A stretch of DNA of 64,000 nucleotides, taken from Amborella trichopoda (Eukaryota > Streptophyta > Magnoliopsida > Amborellales > Amborellaceae). Position numbers and translations under genes: made by a program. Positions within the stretch are counted from its first letter, which is position 1, and every line of letters begins with the position of its first letter. Location: the NCBI RefSeq assembly GCF_000471905.2, contig NW_006500351.1:2141171-2205170 (forward strand). The letters run 5' to 3'. Below the pieces are notes generated by a model. It was not told the origin of the DNA. It saw only the letters and a program-made list of their open reading frames with translations, and searched no databases. Shown here piece by piece: positions 22,421 through 33,620 of this stretch.

Positions 22421-23460
22421 TGATGACTATGCTCTATGATGTGATGTATCTCAAGTTATACTATTCTTTTAGTAAAATATATCAATATGATTTAACTTAG
22501 AATAGAGTATGGAATTTCAATGTAATATATAGTAGAAATGATAAAATATAATATGATATCACCAATATAATAAATATAAACGATTCAGCATTACATCGTA
22601 CGATATATTATTATAACAAAAGTAAATAGTACTATATCTCACAATTTGTGTAGTACATGAACTATAGCATATATGTATCGATTTGTCCGATAGGATACTT
22701 GTATCTGTATCCATGTCTAGATAATGCTGGGCTTTATGTGTTCCTATGTTCTTATCTGTATATGTTTCTGCTAGTCTTAGGAGCTAGATCTACTAGCTTG
22801 TTTTGGTCAAAAAACTCCAGTGCTTGTTACTCCAACTACTGCCCTTTTCTTATTCGTGGGGTAATCGAATAGCATTTGAGAGAGAGGTGAGGCATCTACA
22901 ACAGCATGTATGTACTTGAATCCTGTCCCTCCGTGTCTGATGTAATGCAGCTTCTGCTGTAATTCTCATTTTTGTCTCTACTAGGACCAGATACACTGTC
23001 ATCAACCAATTAACATCAGCCCCATTTACAGACGTTTCAATTGCTGCTGTGTTTATATTGTTTGATGAATAACAATTCCCTACAATATAATCATGAATTC
23101 AAGGATAACATTCTCACAGGGAAAAAAAAGAAAAGAAAATCATCTGATTCCACATAACCCAAACACTTCTACCACCCCCAGTGTCGTAGAGCATAGAGAC
23201 AACCTAGCCCAAGTTTCCACCATTAATGCCTTCTAACCTATCCAGTTTTGTTCCTTGAGCAAGCAATTTCTGAAGCCTTTTATCAAAGTGCTATTGGACT
23301 GTTCCAAAGTATTATGAATTTATTGATCTTTTCAAATATAGTCACAATGTTGCAGATCTTTTTAAGATGTAAAATAACAATTCATTCTGGTTGAGCTATA
23401 CTCGCAGAAACATTTCCAAGAAGCTATGTTACCCCGATTTTTCCCTTCTTATTTTTTTCC
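22421..23460. other. AT-rich intergenic DNA, no gene recognised
   Basis: There are no conserved motifs. 22440-22640 is very AT-rich. A small ORF at 22657-22872 has no recognised family. Confidence 0.5.
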
Positions 23461-23627
23461 AAAGTACCCCCACATGGGACCTTGAAGGTCCAAAGTGACA
23501 ACGACCTTCAATCAAAGTCCTGAAGAACTTTTCTACTCTGACTTCAGACTTGGACCTTGAAGCTAAGTCAAGACTTTTAAGACTTGACTTTAGATCTTGA
23601 AAATTTAAAGTCAAGGACTTTGTTACT

Positions 23628-24700
23628 ACATCGGATCTTCAGGGTGTGTTTGATGCCGGGTAGTTTGTGGGAGTGGGACACCCGCACCCACAAATTATGG
23701 AAGAAGCCTCTTCCATCTATTTTGATGGAAGAGGCAGCTTCCAAGAAGGGGCTGCATTACACATTAAAAATTGGCTTGTGGAAGGCTGCCCTTCCACTTT
23801 TTGGCTTCTTCTGGGGTCAAAAGATCCCCCTTCATGCCTTGAGGGACAACATCAAAACCACGGTCATCTTTTGGGCTAAGAACCATAGCCGTTTCAAACA
23901 CCTCTTAGCCTTGGATTTCCACCTCAATTGGCAGGCCTTACTCTCTCTTAGACCAAACCGTTTCCCTCGAGCATCCCTCTGGAGACCCCCGGAACCAGGC
24001 CAATCTAAACTCAATCTTGATGGTTGCTCGCTAGGCAACCCACATTGGGGCTATCATCAGAAACCACGAGGGCCTTTCCCTATTCTCCTTTGCCAAACCC
24101 ATTGGTTCAGCTGATTCCACCACGGCGGAAGCTCTCTCTCTATTGGAAGGCCTCAAAAACTTCACCCACTTTGGAGCACAGTCCTGATCATGGAAGGAGA
24201 CTCCAGAAACGTCATCCTTTGGGCTTCAGGGGAGGCCACACCCCCTTGGAGACTCGCACATGTATTATATGAAATCTTTGACATTTGCAGGCATATACTC
24301 ATCTCATTGGCACATAGCTGGTGAGAGGCAAACTACACGGCCGATGCTCTCGCTAAGGATGGAGCAGTACTGGCGGAAGCTTAGAGAACTTTGCTCTTGG
24401 TTTCTTGGTCCCAATATTTTGTAATTACATGCTTGTATAACTTTTTTTGATGTCCACCACCTTCTTGGTATGGGTAGCCTATTTTTTGATATCTTGTACA
24501 ACTTTACATTATACAGTAGTAACCAGTTTCAGAAAAAGAAAAAGGCTGCCTTTAGCACTTTGTGGCTGCCACAGGGGTGTTATCAAACGTGGAAGTGGGA
24601 CGGTCAACTCCCACTTCCTGAAAGTCCAATAAATCAAATACACCCTCAAGATCTGAAATGGTAAACCAATTCTGGACTTCGGACATTGAAGATCCGATGT
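23628..24700. mobile_element. inverted-repeat-bounded unit carrying a LINE RNase H region
   Basis: Inner terminal repeats are AGGGTGTGTTTGAT (23641-23654) and the reverse complement of AGGGTGTATTTGAT (24633-24646). An outer pair, ACATCGGATCTTC (23628-23640) and GAAGATCCGATGT (24688-24700), is also inverted. Further AAGTCAAG/GACTTTAGATCTTGAA words repeat outside on both sides. Between the arms lies a decayed LINE C-terminal region. This resembles either a DNA transposon that captured retrotransposon sequence or nested insertions. No target duplication was found. Confidence 0.6.
23705..24440 (+). pseudogene. LINE ORF2 C-terminal linker and RNase H-like domain, decayed
   Basis: Frame 23584 reads through FWAKNHSRFKHLLALDF, LRPNRFPRASLWRPPE and SKLNLDGCSLGNP, then shifts frame into IIRNHEGLSLFSFAKPIGSA, DSTTAEALSLLEGLKNF and a late HIAGERQ block near 24310-24330. 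This is the RVT_3/RNase H-like C-terminus of a plant L1 LINE. The same linker words (FWA.NH.RFK, SLWRPPE, DGC) occur in the LINE at 32903-33410, so both are one family. Stops and shifts show it is dead. Confidence 0.8.
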
Positions 24701-24759
24701 CAAGGCACTTAACTTGACTCTGGATTTTGAAGATTTGAAGTCAATAATTTCTTTACCAC

Positions 24760-26039
24760 TTCACATTTTAAGAAAAAAATGAAAAAAATGGATATGGACG
24801 TAAAATACAAAATTTGGGGAGATATATGTAATAACAGATATTCTTTTGGGGATGCATAAATCTCTCTACAATTAAGCAAAGGTTATAGAATGGCTGTATA
24901 ATATAGCCTCTTATTTCAGGTTCTAAACATGAAGAAATGTGTTGTCAAAAGAGAAGGAATGGGAGGCCAACAACTTTGTCATGTCTTGTCTGCTATATGT
25001 TGTGGAGCCCTAGATCAATGGTGGCCTATTGTTTTTTATTACTGGCTAAGAAATTTGAGATAGTGTTTTTTTAGCTATAGCTTCAAAAGAACATCTCTGG
25101 TATACGTCAGTTGTATGAACACAGCACTAGTCATGGACAATAACTGTAGACATATTATTCATCTCTGAGAGTTCATTCGCAATCAAACTGTTCCTTACCA
25201 CTGGACTTTAAGCAGTTATTGAGGCTCTGTCTTGAGTGAGATACATAAGGATCCAAGAGGGCTGGTTGGGAGGCTGCTCAAGGGAAGAGAGAGAGAGAGA
25301 GAAGAGGAGGGGGGAGGGGGGGGGGGGGCATTTGGGGGTGTGATTTTTAGTTGTTTGGTGAATTGGCCTTCGTGATCTCAAGTGACCTAGGGAAACTGGT
25401 GTAGTATGACTTTTCTTCCTTCCTGCATGTCTTTTTCACAGATAATAACTAGTTCCCCATTGGACTATGGTCAATTTACAATTTTTTTCTCTATGTTTTG
25501 TCTTTGTCGCTGATTGTCATAGCCCCTTTTTGTCTCCTTTATTTTCCTTAATAAAATTTCTATGTTCACCATAAAAAGAAAAGTGTGTATTCTTCCTGGT
25601 TGCATTTAGGGTGTTTGTGAATAAGAGATAGACAGAAGCTTCGACTTTGGAACTGGGGACTGGGACAATTAGAAATCTGTGAATAACCTAATGTCTAGGG
25701 TTTGAATGTCAATACCTTTTTTCTAGGTACTACCACTGAAAAACAGGAAAATCTTAATATTATTTAAAATATATATATATATATATTTTTGGGAACTTGA
25801 TGACAGTAGATTACTACTTAGTAGTAATAAAGTACAAAGGTTCTCATGAGCAGTAAGAGGAAGGCAGCCCACGAGCTGGGTGCTCTTATACAGAACTGCT
25901 TTAGAATTTAAACAAAAAAGAACAGAAAAAGGGTGTGGTTGGTCATCCACAGGTTGGGTGCTCAGCCTCTTGAGTTAGTATTAGTGGGTGAGGGAGATAG
26001 AGAGAAAAAGGGAGAAAAGGCCTGAATTTCATAGACGTA
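24760..26039. other. intergenic DNA with GA/poly-G tract and (AT)n
   Basis: A GAGAGA tract turning into a G-run occupies about 25286-25331, and an (AT)n run about 25770-25790. No gene is recognised. Confidence 0.6.
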
Positions 26040-26480
26040 GGAGTTTCTAGCCATATTAGGAGGGGATACTGCAGCTCCAAAATTTGATGTTATTTTTGAG
26101 GAGACGAAGGTTTTCCTGTATTTTGAATCCCTCGAGCCAAAGACTTGGAGAGATGTCGACCAAGAACTAAAAAGGTCGGCAAAGTTTGGTTCTTCCAGCA
26201 AAACCAACTCAAATCTGAAAGGTTCAGGTGCAAACAGAGGTGGAATAGAATGAAATGTGATAGATTTATGATCTGAGGTAGGATTGGGAAGGATGAAAGA
26301 ATAAGACCCAGTTAAAAGGTCATCCCGTTCCTGTGGAACCAGATAACTATCAAGTTTAGTTGGAATGGGCTGATAGGAGTGGTTTGACCAGGTGTAGGAG
26401 GAGCCAGGAAGAGGAATTTCTAAGTGGTGATTTTGGGCAATGAAAATTTGAACATCTTTCCACTTTTTGTACACATCCAT
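26040..26480 (-). mobile_element. LINE endonuclease domain fragment
   Basis: The minus-strand ORF ending at 25962 reads HHLEIPLPGSSYTWSNHSYQ, then TKLDSYLVP, then NPTSDHKSITFH. This matches the C-terminal half of the exonuclease-endonuclease-phosphatase domain of plant L1 ORF2 (PL.G..YTWSN, (K/R)LDR.L, SDH.PI). The catalytic SDH is present, but the Asp of LDR is followed by Ser instead of Arg. The frame loses similarity after about 26200 and the RT does not follow, so this is a truncated fragment. Confidence 0.8.
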
Positions 26481-27380
26481 GAGCTTCTATATACATGTAT
26501 GCATATGCAAACATGGGGATGTAAGTGGATGTGTCCATGCTGATTTTTTTGCGTTCTACTTGTCGCATTGTGCATACATATGTGTGGATGTTTTTGCTGG
26601 TGCGGCATGCATTAATGCATGCGTAGCCGCTTATGCATGTGCATGTAAATGCGTAGAATGTGTTTGAGATTTGCAGAAAGAAGGGAGGTCCACTAACAAT
26701 TGAGAAAGGAATAGTCGTGATGGATAAGTTGCGATTATGCGTGAACTAGGGAGCTGCGTTAGCCTTAGGTTGACAAGCTGATGTTGATGATAGACTTTGT
26801 GGGTGGGATGTTGGATATGATCATATTGAGTTGTCAAAATAACCCTGTGAGGATACTGGCCGAGGATGTCAAGAGGACATGGAGGAGTTAAATGTTGATG
26901 TTGGGGGATATAATTGTAGCAACCTATGGAAGAAAATGCCGAACAATTTTCCATCTCTGTCAGTTTCTTCATCTCTTGTGATGTTATTATGTTACCCATT
27001 CTCACTCTTTGAGCTGTCTTCATACAAAGTATTGATACACTGTTTGGAATCCTTTAAATCTGCTGATCTAGCCTTAGGCCCTTAACACCATTCCTAACTT
27101 TGGAGATTGTAGCCAACTTCGCAAATTTTTTAAGAGGTAGAGAGCTACATGAACATGTATGGGTGTTTTCAATGTTTTTGAGTTGAGGAAATACACATAA
27201 GCTTGCTAATCCCATTTGATACCTTTGCTATTTTTATTATTTTGTTTTGGATCAAGGTGGGATGTTTGAAATAATAAAATATAATGGATTACTGTATAAA
27301 TGGGTGATGATGATAAGGTATCCCAATTACAGAAGTGGTCTAATGGATGTAGAACCATAATAACGGGTGAATAGTTATAG
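26481..27380. other. intergenic DNA with ATGCATGC-rich low complexity
   Basis: 26490-26660 is rich in TGCATG/ATGCAT words. The minus ORF 26631-27023 (130 codons) is H/P/Q-rich, has no recognised domain and is treated as chance. Confidence 0.5.
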
Positions 27381-27470
27381 CTACTAACCCATACCCTTAT
27401 TGGCCAAGTGATCTGCCTCTCTGTTCGCCTCTTGTAGTAGGTGTCAATAGAATAGAGCTCTCCCTTTGTC
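27381..27470 (-). mobile_element. LINE-type RNase H C-terminal motif relic
   Basis: The minus strand over 27393-27431 encodes EANREADHLANKG. This is the conserved REAN..AD.LA..G signature at the end of the RNase H-like domain of plant L1 elements. Neighbouring sequence gives no longer alignment in any frame, so it is a short decayed relic. Confidence 0.65.
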
Positions 27471-28680
27471 AAGGGTAAAATTACTTGTGTGTTTCTTCTA
27501 CCACCTGTATACTCCCAACATATAATGTATATCTTAATCTTGATTAGGAATGTTCTACTGAGATTGGATATTCTTGGTTCCTAATTTGGTCACAAGGCAT
27601 TGAACCGACTCTTAGTCTATTGCTAAGGTGAAGAAAATTTATAGCTTCTGGATTACAGAGATACTTGGTTAGTATGTCATGAGTTCTCATTGTTTACTTG
27701 TGCCAACTAGGCCATGACTCTTTTTTGTGATAATGTTAGTGTTAGAGACATTATTGTTATTGTCCATGAGATAGAGTGAGAGAGAACGGGAGACTTCTGA
27801 AAAAGGATGCAGCTACATTGTGCCAGCAACCACGTACAGGTTAGTTTCTCACAAATCCAAAGAGTTTGGATGCTGAAAATATTGTGTACATCAACTAGAC
27901 GCAAGATCTAGCCATTGTTCAAAATTTTACTGCAAACCTATGTACCATCATCAAGAACTAGCTTGCTCAATTTCCCTGTTTTGTGCAACCTGCAAACAGC
28001 AGCAGAGAAGATACCTCCCAAGTTAGAGAGAAAAATCTGGCACTATGTGCCATTGGGTAGTCTTGGGATCCTTTGAAGGTCTCAATCCCACACAAGGACG
28101 TTCAAGGGACTGCCTATATTGACATAAGGTCAATATTCTCTGCCTATCCGGTGATTAGCTGAGCATGGTGAACAAGAGTTTCGAAAGCAGGCCCTAAGCT
28201 ACAACCCTCCTGGACTTGAGTACTTAAGCTCATAAAGTGAGTCAACTATATTACCACATAACTTCTAGGAGGTTCCATGTCCTTCTCTTTTAATCCTGGA
28301 GGCGAGAGACATGTGATATTCCTTTCTCCACCCAAAGGGCATGTGGCCTTCCCTTTCCTTATGCAAGTAGGTTTGTTAATGGGACCACGAGGCCTGTGGG
28401 CTTTATGGCTGTTCCTGCCTTTTGTGCAGGTTTTGGGCCTGAGATTAAGGCCTATGGGTCAGGACCTGGCCAACCCCAGTAGAGGCCTGTTCTAATTCTG
28501 GGCAGGGCCTTGGCCACCCTTGGCCTGGTCTGAGCCCGCCCCTAAATATTAATCTACATACGTGTAGACATACGTATTCTATGGACTATAATTGTTTTAG
28601 TTTATATACTATGCTATATTTACCTATAACTGTAGTATAAGTTTGCAAAATCCTTTAAAATAAAACATCACCAAGTTAGT
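27471..28680. other. intergenic DNA; GGCC-rich patch at 28375-28540
   Basis: No gene is recognised. 28375-28540 has GGGCCTGAG/GGCCTATGGG-type words like those at 13970-14220 and 45160-45520. Confidence 0.5.
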
Positions 28681-28698
28681 CATAAAATGCCTTTGGTC

Positions 28699-28754
28699 GA
28701 GTTCGAACTTGCGCCCTCTTGGTCTGCAATAAACAACAGCATGCCCTACCACTA
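28699..28754 (-). ncRNA. tRNA-like pol III promoter (SINE head or tRNA relic)
   Basis: On the minus strand TAGTGGTAGGGC (28743-28754) fits an A box. AAGTTCGAACTC (28699-28710) fits a B box (consensus GGTTCGANTCC), about 33 bases downstream. The intervening sequence does not fold into a convincing tRNA cloverleaf by eye. A tRNA-derived SINE head is therefore more likely than a functional tRNA. Confidence 0.5.
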
Positions 28755-28759
28755 GGAAC

Positions 28760-29604
28760 GTCATGTGGTTGAAAACAGATGCTGCATAAAAAATAAATTA
28801 AACAATGACTAGTGTCTCGCATTTGAGAACTTTGGAAGGGTTGGAGATGGAGATGAAAGTGAGATGCAATAAGGCCAATTTTATTTGGAACTGTGGCTGG
28901 ATCCCAGGAAATGCAGTTCTTGAGACCGCAAGATTTCGATGACCACCAAGAGCTTTCTATTTCTAAAGTCATTGATTCTTCTCTCACTCTCTCTACACTT
29001 GCTCTGGAGATTCTGCCTTCCAGCTTCGAAATCCATTGTTTGATCTGCACTCTCTTTCTCTGTCTAGAAATGGGGAAGAACATTCGCATCATCAAGATAT
29101 TTCTCTCTCTAAAACCGTTGATCTCTCATTCCCCTACTCACACTGCCAAGCGATTCCTCTCTCAAAGAAATGTTGAGACACTCTCACTGATCAACTTTTG
29201 ATCTTGCGGGTTTGTTTCGGCCATTTTCCAGCATCTGTGAGCTTGTGCTTGCTGCGCGTTTCTCTTTAGCCAAAAGCTTCTTCTTCAATCTTTTGTTTTA
29301 ACAGTTCTTCATATCATTATCAATTCTTCCTAGTAATTGAGCTGCTATATAACTGTGCATGTCAAATGAACAATTCTTTAGATCCAATGGAATTTGAATA
29401 TAACACCATATTGAGAAGACATATAGGGTTCAATTGTTTTTACCAGCTTCCTATACTTGTATAGAGACTGCAGATGAGGTTATCTTCCTACTCAAACCAC
29501 TGTGTTTTTTATTGGGTCTGAGTTAATTCAACCCCTTGAAACTGCAACTTTTCCAGCATCTCTTGAGGTCTATTAGGTAGAAATAAGAAAGATATAGTTT
29601 GAGC

Positions 29605-29608
<4 letters not shown>
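28760..29608. other. intergenic DNA, CT-rich, no gene recognised
   Basis: ORFs 28676-29095 (-) and 28893-29201 (+) overlap in opposite strands, with low-complexity Ser/Leu-rich translation from CT repeats. No domain is recognised. Confidence 0.45.

Positions 29609-29653
<45 letters not shown>
29609..29653. repeat. (GA)n microsatellite
   Basis: A pure GA dinucleotide run of about 45 bases lies just left of the assembly gap. Confidence 0.95.
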
Positions 29654-29656
<3 letters not shown>

Positions 29657-29734
29657 TGTCGTGTATGCTATCTCTCGTCGTCTTACTACCCGTACGACGT
29701 AAACTTCTTTTCCTACCCTTACTAGTTAGTTTAG

Positions 29735-29949
29735 NNNNNNNNNNNNNNNNNNNNNNNNNNNNNNNNNNNNNNNNNNNNNNNNNNNNNNNNNNNNNNNNNN
29801 NNNNNNNNNNNNNNNNNNNNNNNNNNNNNNNNNNNNNNNNNNNNNNNNNNNNNNNNNNNNNNNNNNNNNNNNNNNNNNNNNNNNNNNNNNNNNNNNNNNN
29901 NNNNNNNNNNNNNNNNNNNNNNNNNNNNNNNNNNNNNNNNNNNNNNNNN
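29735..29949. other. assembly gap (215 N)
   Basis: A block of N. ORFs that span it (29523-29999 and 29599-29961) are artefacts. The 60 bases on its left side look like an error-rich copy of the sequence about 50 bases to its right. Confidence 0.98.
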
Positions 29950-31715
29950 AGTAGGACGTAGACGTACGAGTAGGTACGGGTCGTTCGTGTTACTGTCATC
30001 TCTCTCGACGTTTATACCCTAGTCCGTAAAATCTTTTTTCTACCCTTTCAATTGGTTTTGGTGAATCCATCTTGCGGTCTTACCCCACCCCATCTCTACT
30101 CTTTAGCCACTCATTGTATAGCGAGAGAGAAGTAGGGATAGAGAATCAGTATGAAATTTTGTTAAACTTTAGAAATGATTTCACAGGAAAAACCATGAGG
30201 GTTGGGCCGGATTTGGGTCTCAATCGAGGTGCCTAATCCAGGTCCGAACTTAGCTCGTAAATTTTTCCATCTCTGGGCTGGGCTGGGGCTTAGGCCAAAA
30301 GGACTCTGGCATGGACTTGTAGAGCATGGCCCAGCGCTAGCCTGTTAGCAGCCCTACACGCAAGTAACACAATCCTACCTCTTGTTCTACTAATAATCAT
30401 CGACTTCTTTTCCAAAGGGATAACTAGTTGGATCAGCTGCCTTTGTCAGAGAGGACTAAAAAGCAGCACACTTAAAATGTTTCGGTCGGGAATGGTCCCT
30501 ATCTTTTAATATGGGTGCCGATTAACTTTTTTGTGTCGGCGGGCTTTGTACATGCCTCAGGAAGAAGAAGATCGATATAGGTAGACTTAGATTGTTCTTT
30601 TTTATTGAATAGGAGAACATAGTGCACTACGGAGAGAGAGAGCCAAAAATAGGCAGGACAAACCAATGTTTTCAGGTTACCTCGGTTGAGGTAGCTTAGG
30701 CTCTACTTCAGTGAGACTGCACTTACGAGCATTTCCAAATTGGCGCAGCAATGAGCTACTTCAGTGAGCCTCTATTCTACTTGGTAAAGGCAATTTGGTG
30801 AGGTTACTTAGATCACCTAATTCAGTGAATTTAACTCAGGCTTGCATTCGTCGGTCTGCTAGTGTGGTATAGACAGTTCGAGCACTCTATCTTTCAGAAG
30901 GCATAAATTTTTTCTTGTTCATCAGAATTACTTTTATAACAAATTGTTGGAAGTGCCTCCCAGAGCTCTACAACATATAAACCCATTCCATATGTTTCAT
31001 CTACTTATTTAGTCAGAAAAGGAAGTTCCTTAATCGACCTCCAAAGTTTGCAGTTAGGGATCAAATCTACTTTGTTTCTCACAAAGAATCTCTACTAGTT
31101 GTGGGTTAAATGTGGCTGCCAGTCTGAACTTCACAATTGATCATGAAACTATCTCAAATGAAAAGTGTTACCTATACAGGTAAAACAAGTGTGTGTTTTG
31201 CGGGTCTCAGGTCTTGGGTGACCAAACTTTCACCAAGGGCTTGCATGTACTTGTTTTCAACCTGCGCATCTAGAGGGCTTATCCAAGGGTTCTGTCTAGC
31301 TGCTTCTTACAGTTAAGGTCAAAGTGGCTACAGGTGACTCTCTTTCCATGTTCAAAGACATAAAACCACAGGTCCTTTGCCACCCTAAGCAAGTCATTTG
31401 TGTTCATTCTTCCACGATTGGCTTGATATCGGTTTTAAGGAGCTACCAGGCAATGCATATGCCCTGATTCACGTATGTCCAATTGTGCATGGCCCTAGCT
31501 ATTCCATGGAATATGCCAACAATGCCAAATGTTATTTTTCATTCACCATAAGGATAGATTATTGCATCATATGTGATGTTGCCTCGCTTTATACAGTTTG
31601 TTGATGCTGTATTATAAAAATCAGAATTTATGTGTTTTCCGCTTGAACGTTTTCTTGGATGTTTCTAATAAATCAAGACGGATCTAGCTCTTAACCTCTC
31701 CCATCTCGCATTATC
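29950..31715. other. intergenic DNA; GGCC-rich patch at 30200-30360
   Basis: No gene is recognised. 30200-30360 carries GGGCTGGGCTGGGGC-type words. The ORF 31398-31604 has no family motif. Confidence 0.5.
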
Positions 31716-31721
31716 GTCATT

Positions 31722-31920
31722 ATCATTGTCAACATCATCATCATCAAAGCCTTGTCCCCACTATTTGGGGTTCACTACGCCAATCATATCATGCCATTTT
31801 GCTTTATCAAGGGCCATACCCTTAGTAAGACTAGAAGCCCCCATATCTCTTCTCACTGCTTCCATCTATATCATTTTGGGCGTTCCCTTTACCCTTTTAG
31901 AGCCTCTCTTACGAGTAGAA
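31722..31920 (-). mobile_element. RTE-type LINE 3' end with short tandem tail
   Basis: The minus strand encodes, across one stop, RERPKMI, MEAVRRDMGASSLTKGMALD and KAKWHDMIGVVNPK followed by a stop. This is the conserved C-terminus of plant RTE LINE reverse transcriptases (RGRPK.TW.EAVRRDM...MALDR..WR..I.VADP). After the stop comes a short spacer and then a (GAT)n-like tail at 31733-31747. RTE elements typically end in such a tail. The element is 5'-truncated, abutting L1 sequence at about 31921. Confidence 0.85.
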
Positions 31921-33620
31921 CAACCCTAATCGAAGCCTCTCTCAAATGTCCCCATGTTCCAAGTGTTCTTGTTCCACATGTCAGCTTTGGTGGCACTTCG
32001 TCTAGAACAATTGATGAAAACTTCCTTTGGTTGGATGAAGGGGAATCCAAAAAATACCACCTTCTAGCCTGGTCCTCTGTTTGCCAGCCCAAAACTATTG
32101 GGGGTTTGGGGATCCGCAGCCTACAAAAGAACTTGGCATTGTTGGGTAAATGGCGGTGGAGACCTGCGAATCAGGGGGACCAATTGTGGCACTAGGTTTT
32201 ATGCTACAAATATTGCCTCAACTACTCCCTCCCGTTCCTTCCATGTAGGTAGTTCCACTCAGCTCCTGGTAGATGGAAATCTTTGGTTCGCTCCCTCCAC
32301 CTATTCGGATCCTTCATCCATTTCCACCCTAGGGTGGGGACGAGTGAAATTCTGCACTGACCTTTGGCTAGGACGACGTCCCCTATCTCTATGTTTCCCA
32401 ATCTATTTCGTCTAGCAAGCAACCCCAACATAGCTGATCTCTTTGGCACAGTTGGTTCTAGATCCTGGAATCCTGATTTCCAAAGAACATTCGTGATGAA
32501 GAACTCCTTGCCTTCCTCGAATTCTATTCTATTCTCCACTCCTTGTCCTTCTCACCTAATGGGGAGGACCAATTCATTTGGAGTCCGCCTGCATCAGGGA
32601 CTTTCTCAGTCTCTTCCTTCTTCCTCCAACTCTCCTTCCCTCTTGTCGTGCAACCTTCGCACTGTTCCATCATCAGCGAGGGCTGGATCCCTTTTATTCC
32701 TCTAAGAATACAAGTCTTCACTTGGATCACCCTATGGGAGAGAGTCCTCACAGTGGACCAACTCCAAAGAAGAGGTCTTCAAACCCCTAATAGATGTGCT
32801 ATGTGCCAGTCGGAGGAGGGAACAAATGCACACTTGTTCATCCACTGCAACTTCGCTAGCCATATCTGGGAGGATCTACTTCAACTTTTAAGTTAAACTT
32901 GGGTGACATCGGAATTAGTCCTGCAGCTGTTTCAGTTAATGAGCTTCCTTCCATGGCCCAAATCTTGCACTGTGCTTTGGAAAACAGCAGTAGTGGCCAC
33001 CCTATGGTCCCTACGGAAAAAACGCAACAGCAGAATTTTCAGGGTACAACACTCCCACCGATATTCTGTAAAGGAGTCCATCTGCATGGTCAATTTCTGG
33101 GCCACCAACCACAACCGTTTCAAGCTCCTCTTTGACTCGAATTTTCTCCTTATCTGGACAACCGTCCTTCATCTTAGACCCAAGTGTGGCCCCTGCTCCT
33201 CCCTTTAGAGACCCCCTGAAATTGAGCACATCAAGTTCAACTTCGATGGGTGCTTGTTCGAAAACCCAAGTTTGGCAGGTGTACGGGGCATTTTCAGGAA
33301 CTGCAATGGAGTTTCTCGCTTCTCTTACGCCTCCCCCCTTTGTATCGCTGACTCCACCATGGCAGAAGCCCTTGCCCTATTGGATGGCCTAAAAAACTTC
33401 AACTCTTCTTGGAGCTAAGTTCTAGTTGTCGAGGGTGACTCAAGAAATGTCATTTCCTGAGCCTCATGAGAGGCTACACCATCCTGGAGACTCATGACTA
33501 TCTTTGATGAGATTTTCGGAATTTGCAGGTCTCTTGGACTCATACTTGGAGGGAGGCAAATAAAGTGGCCGAAGCACTGGCTAAGCAAGGAGCTTCTGTG
33601 GCTTTTCCCTAACCTTTTTT
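31921..33620 (+). pseudogene. L1-type LINE ORF2, C-terminal half, decayed
   Basis: Domain order is collinear across frameshifts. First comes the post-catalytic RT region: LIEASL at 31926, then NFLWLDEGESKKYHLLAW and GGLGIRSLQKNLALLGKW. A VKFCTDLWLGRRPLS / FPNLFRLASNPNIADLF block follows (32340-32450), then a zf-RVT zinc-binding domain (32543-32896; FIWSPPASGTFSVSSFF ... CAMCQSEEGTNAHLFIHC). The linker FWATNHNRFK ... SLWRPPE leads to an RNase H-like domain (33223-33600; KFNFDGCLFENP, DSTMAEALALLDGLKNF). The catalytic RT core and endonuclease are missing upstream, where the RTE tail lies. It is non-functional. Confidence 0.88.

Noticed and set aside
26631-27023. 130-codon minus ORF
   Set aside because: His/Pro/Gln-rich from TG/CA low complexity; no recognisable motif and no supporting context.
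28676-29201. Overlapping ORFs of 139 (-) and 102 (+) codons as possible genes
   Set aside because: They are antiparallel, share CT/GA-rich low-complexity sequence, and show no domain, splice context or start context.
29523-29999. Long ORFs of 158 and 120 codons
   Set aside because: They run through 215 undetermined bases; the apparent openness comes from N.
32222-32539. 105-codon minus ORF
   Set aside because: Shadow of the plus-strand LINE coding sequence.
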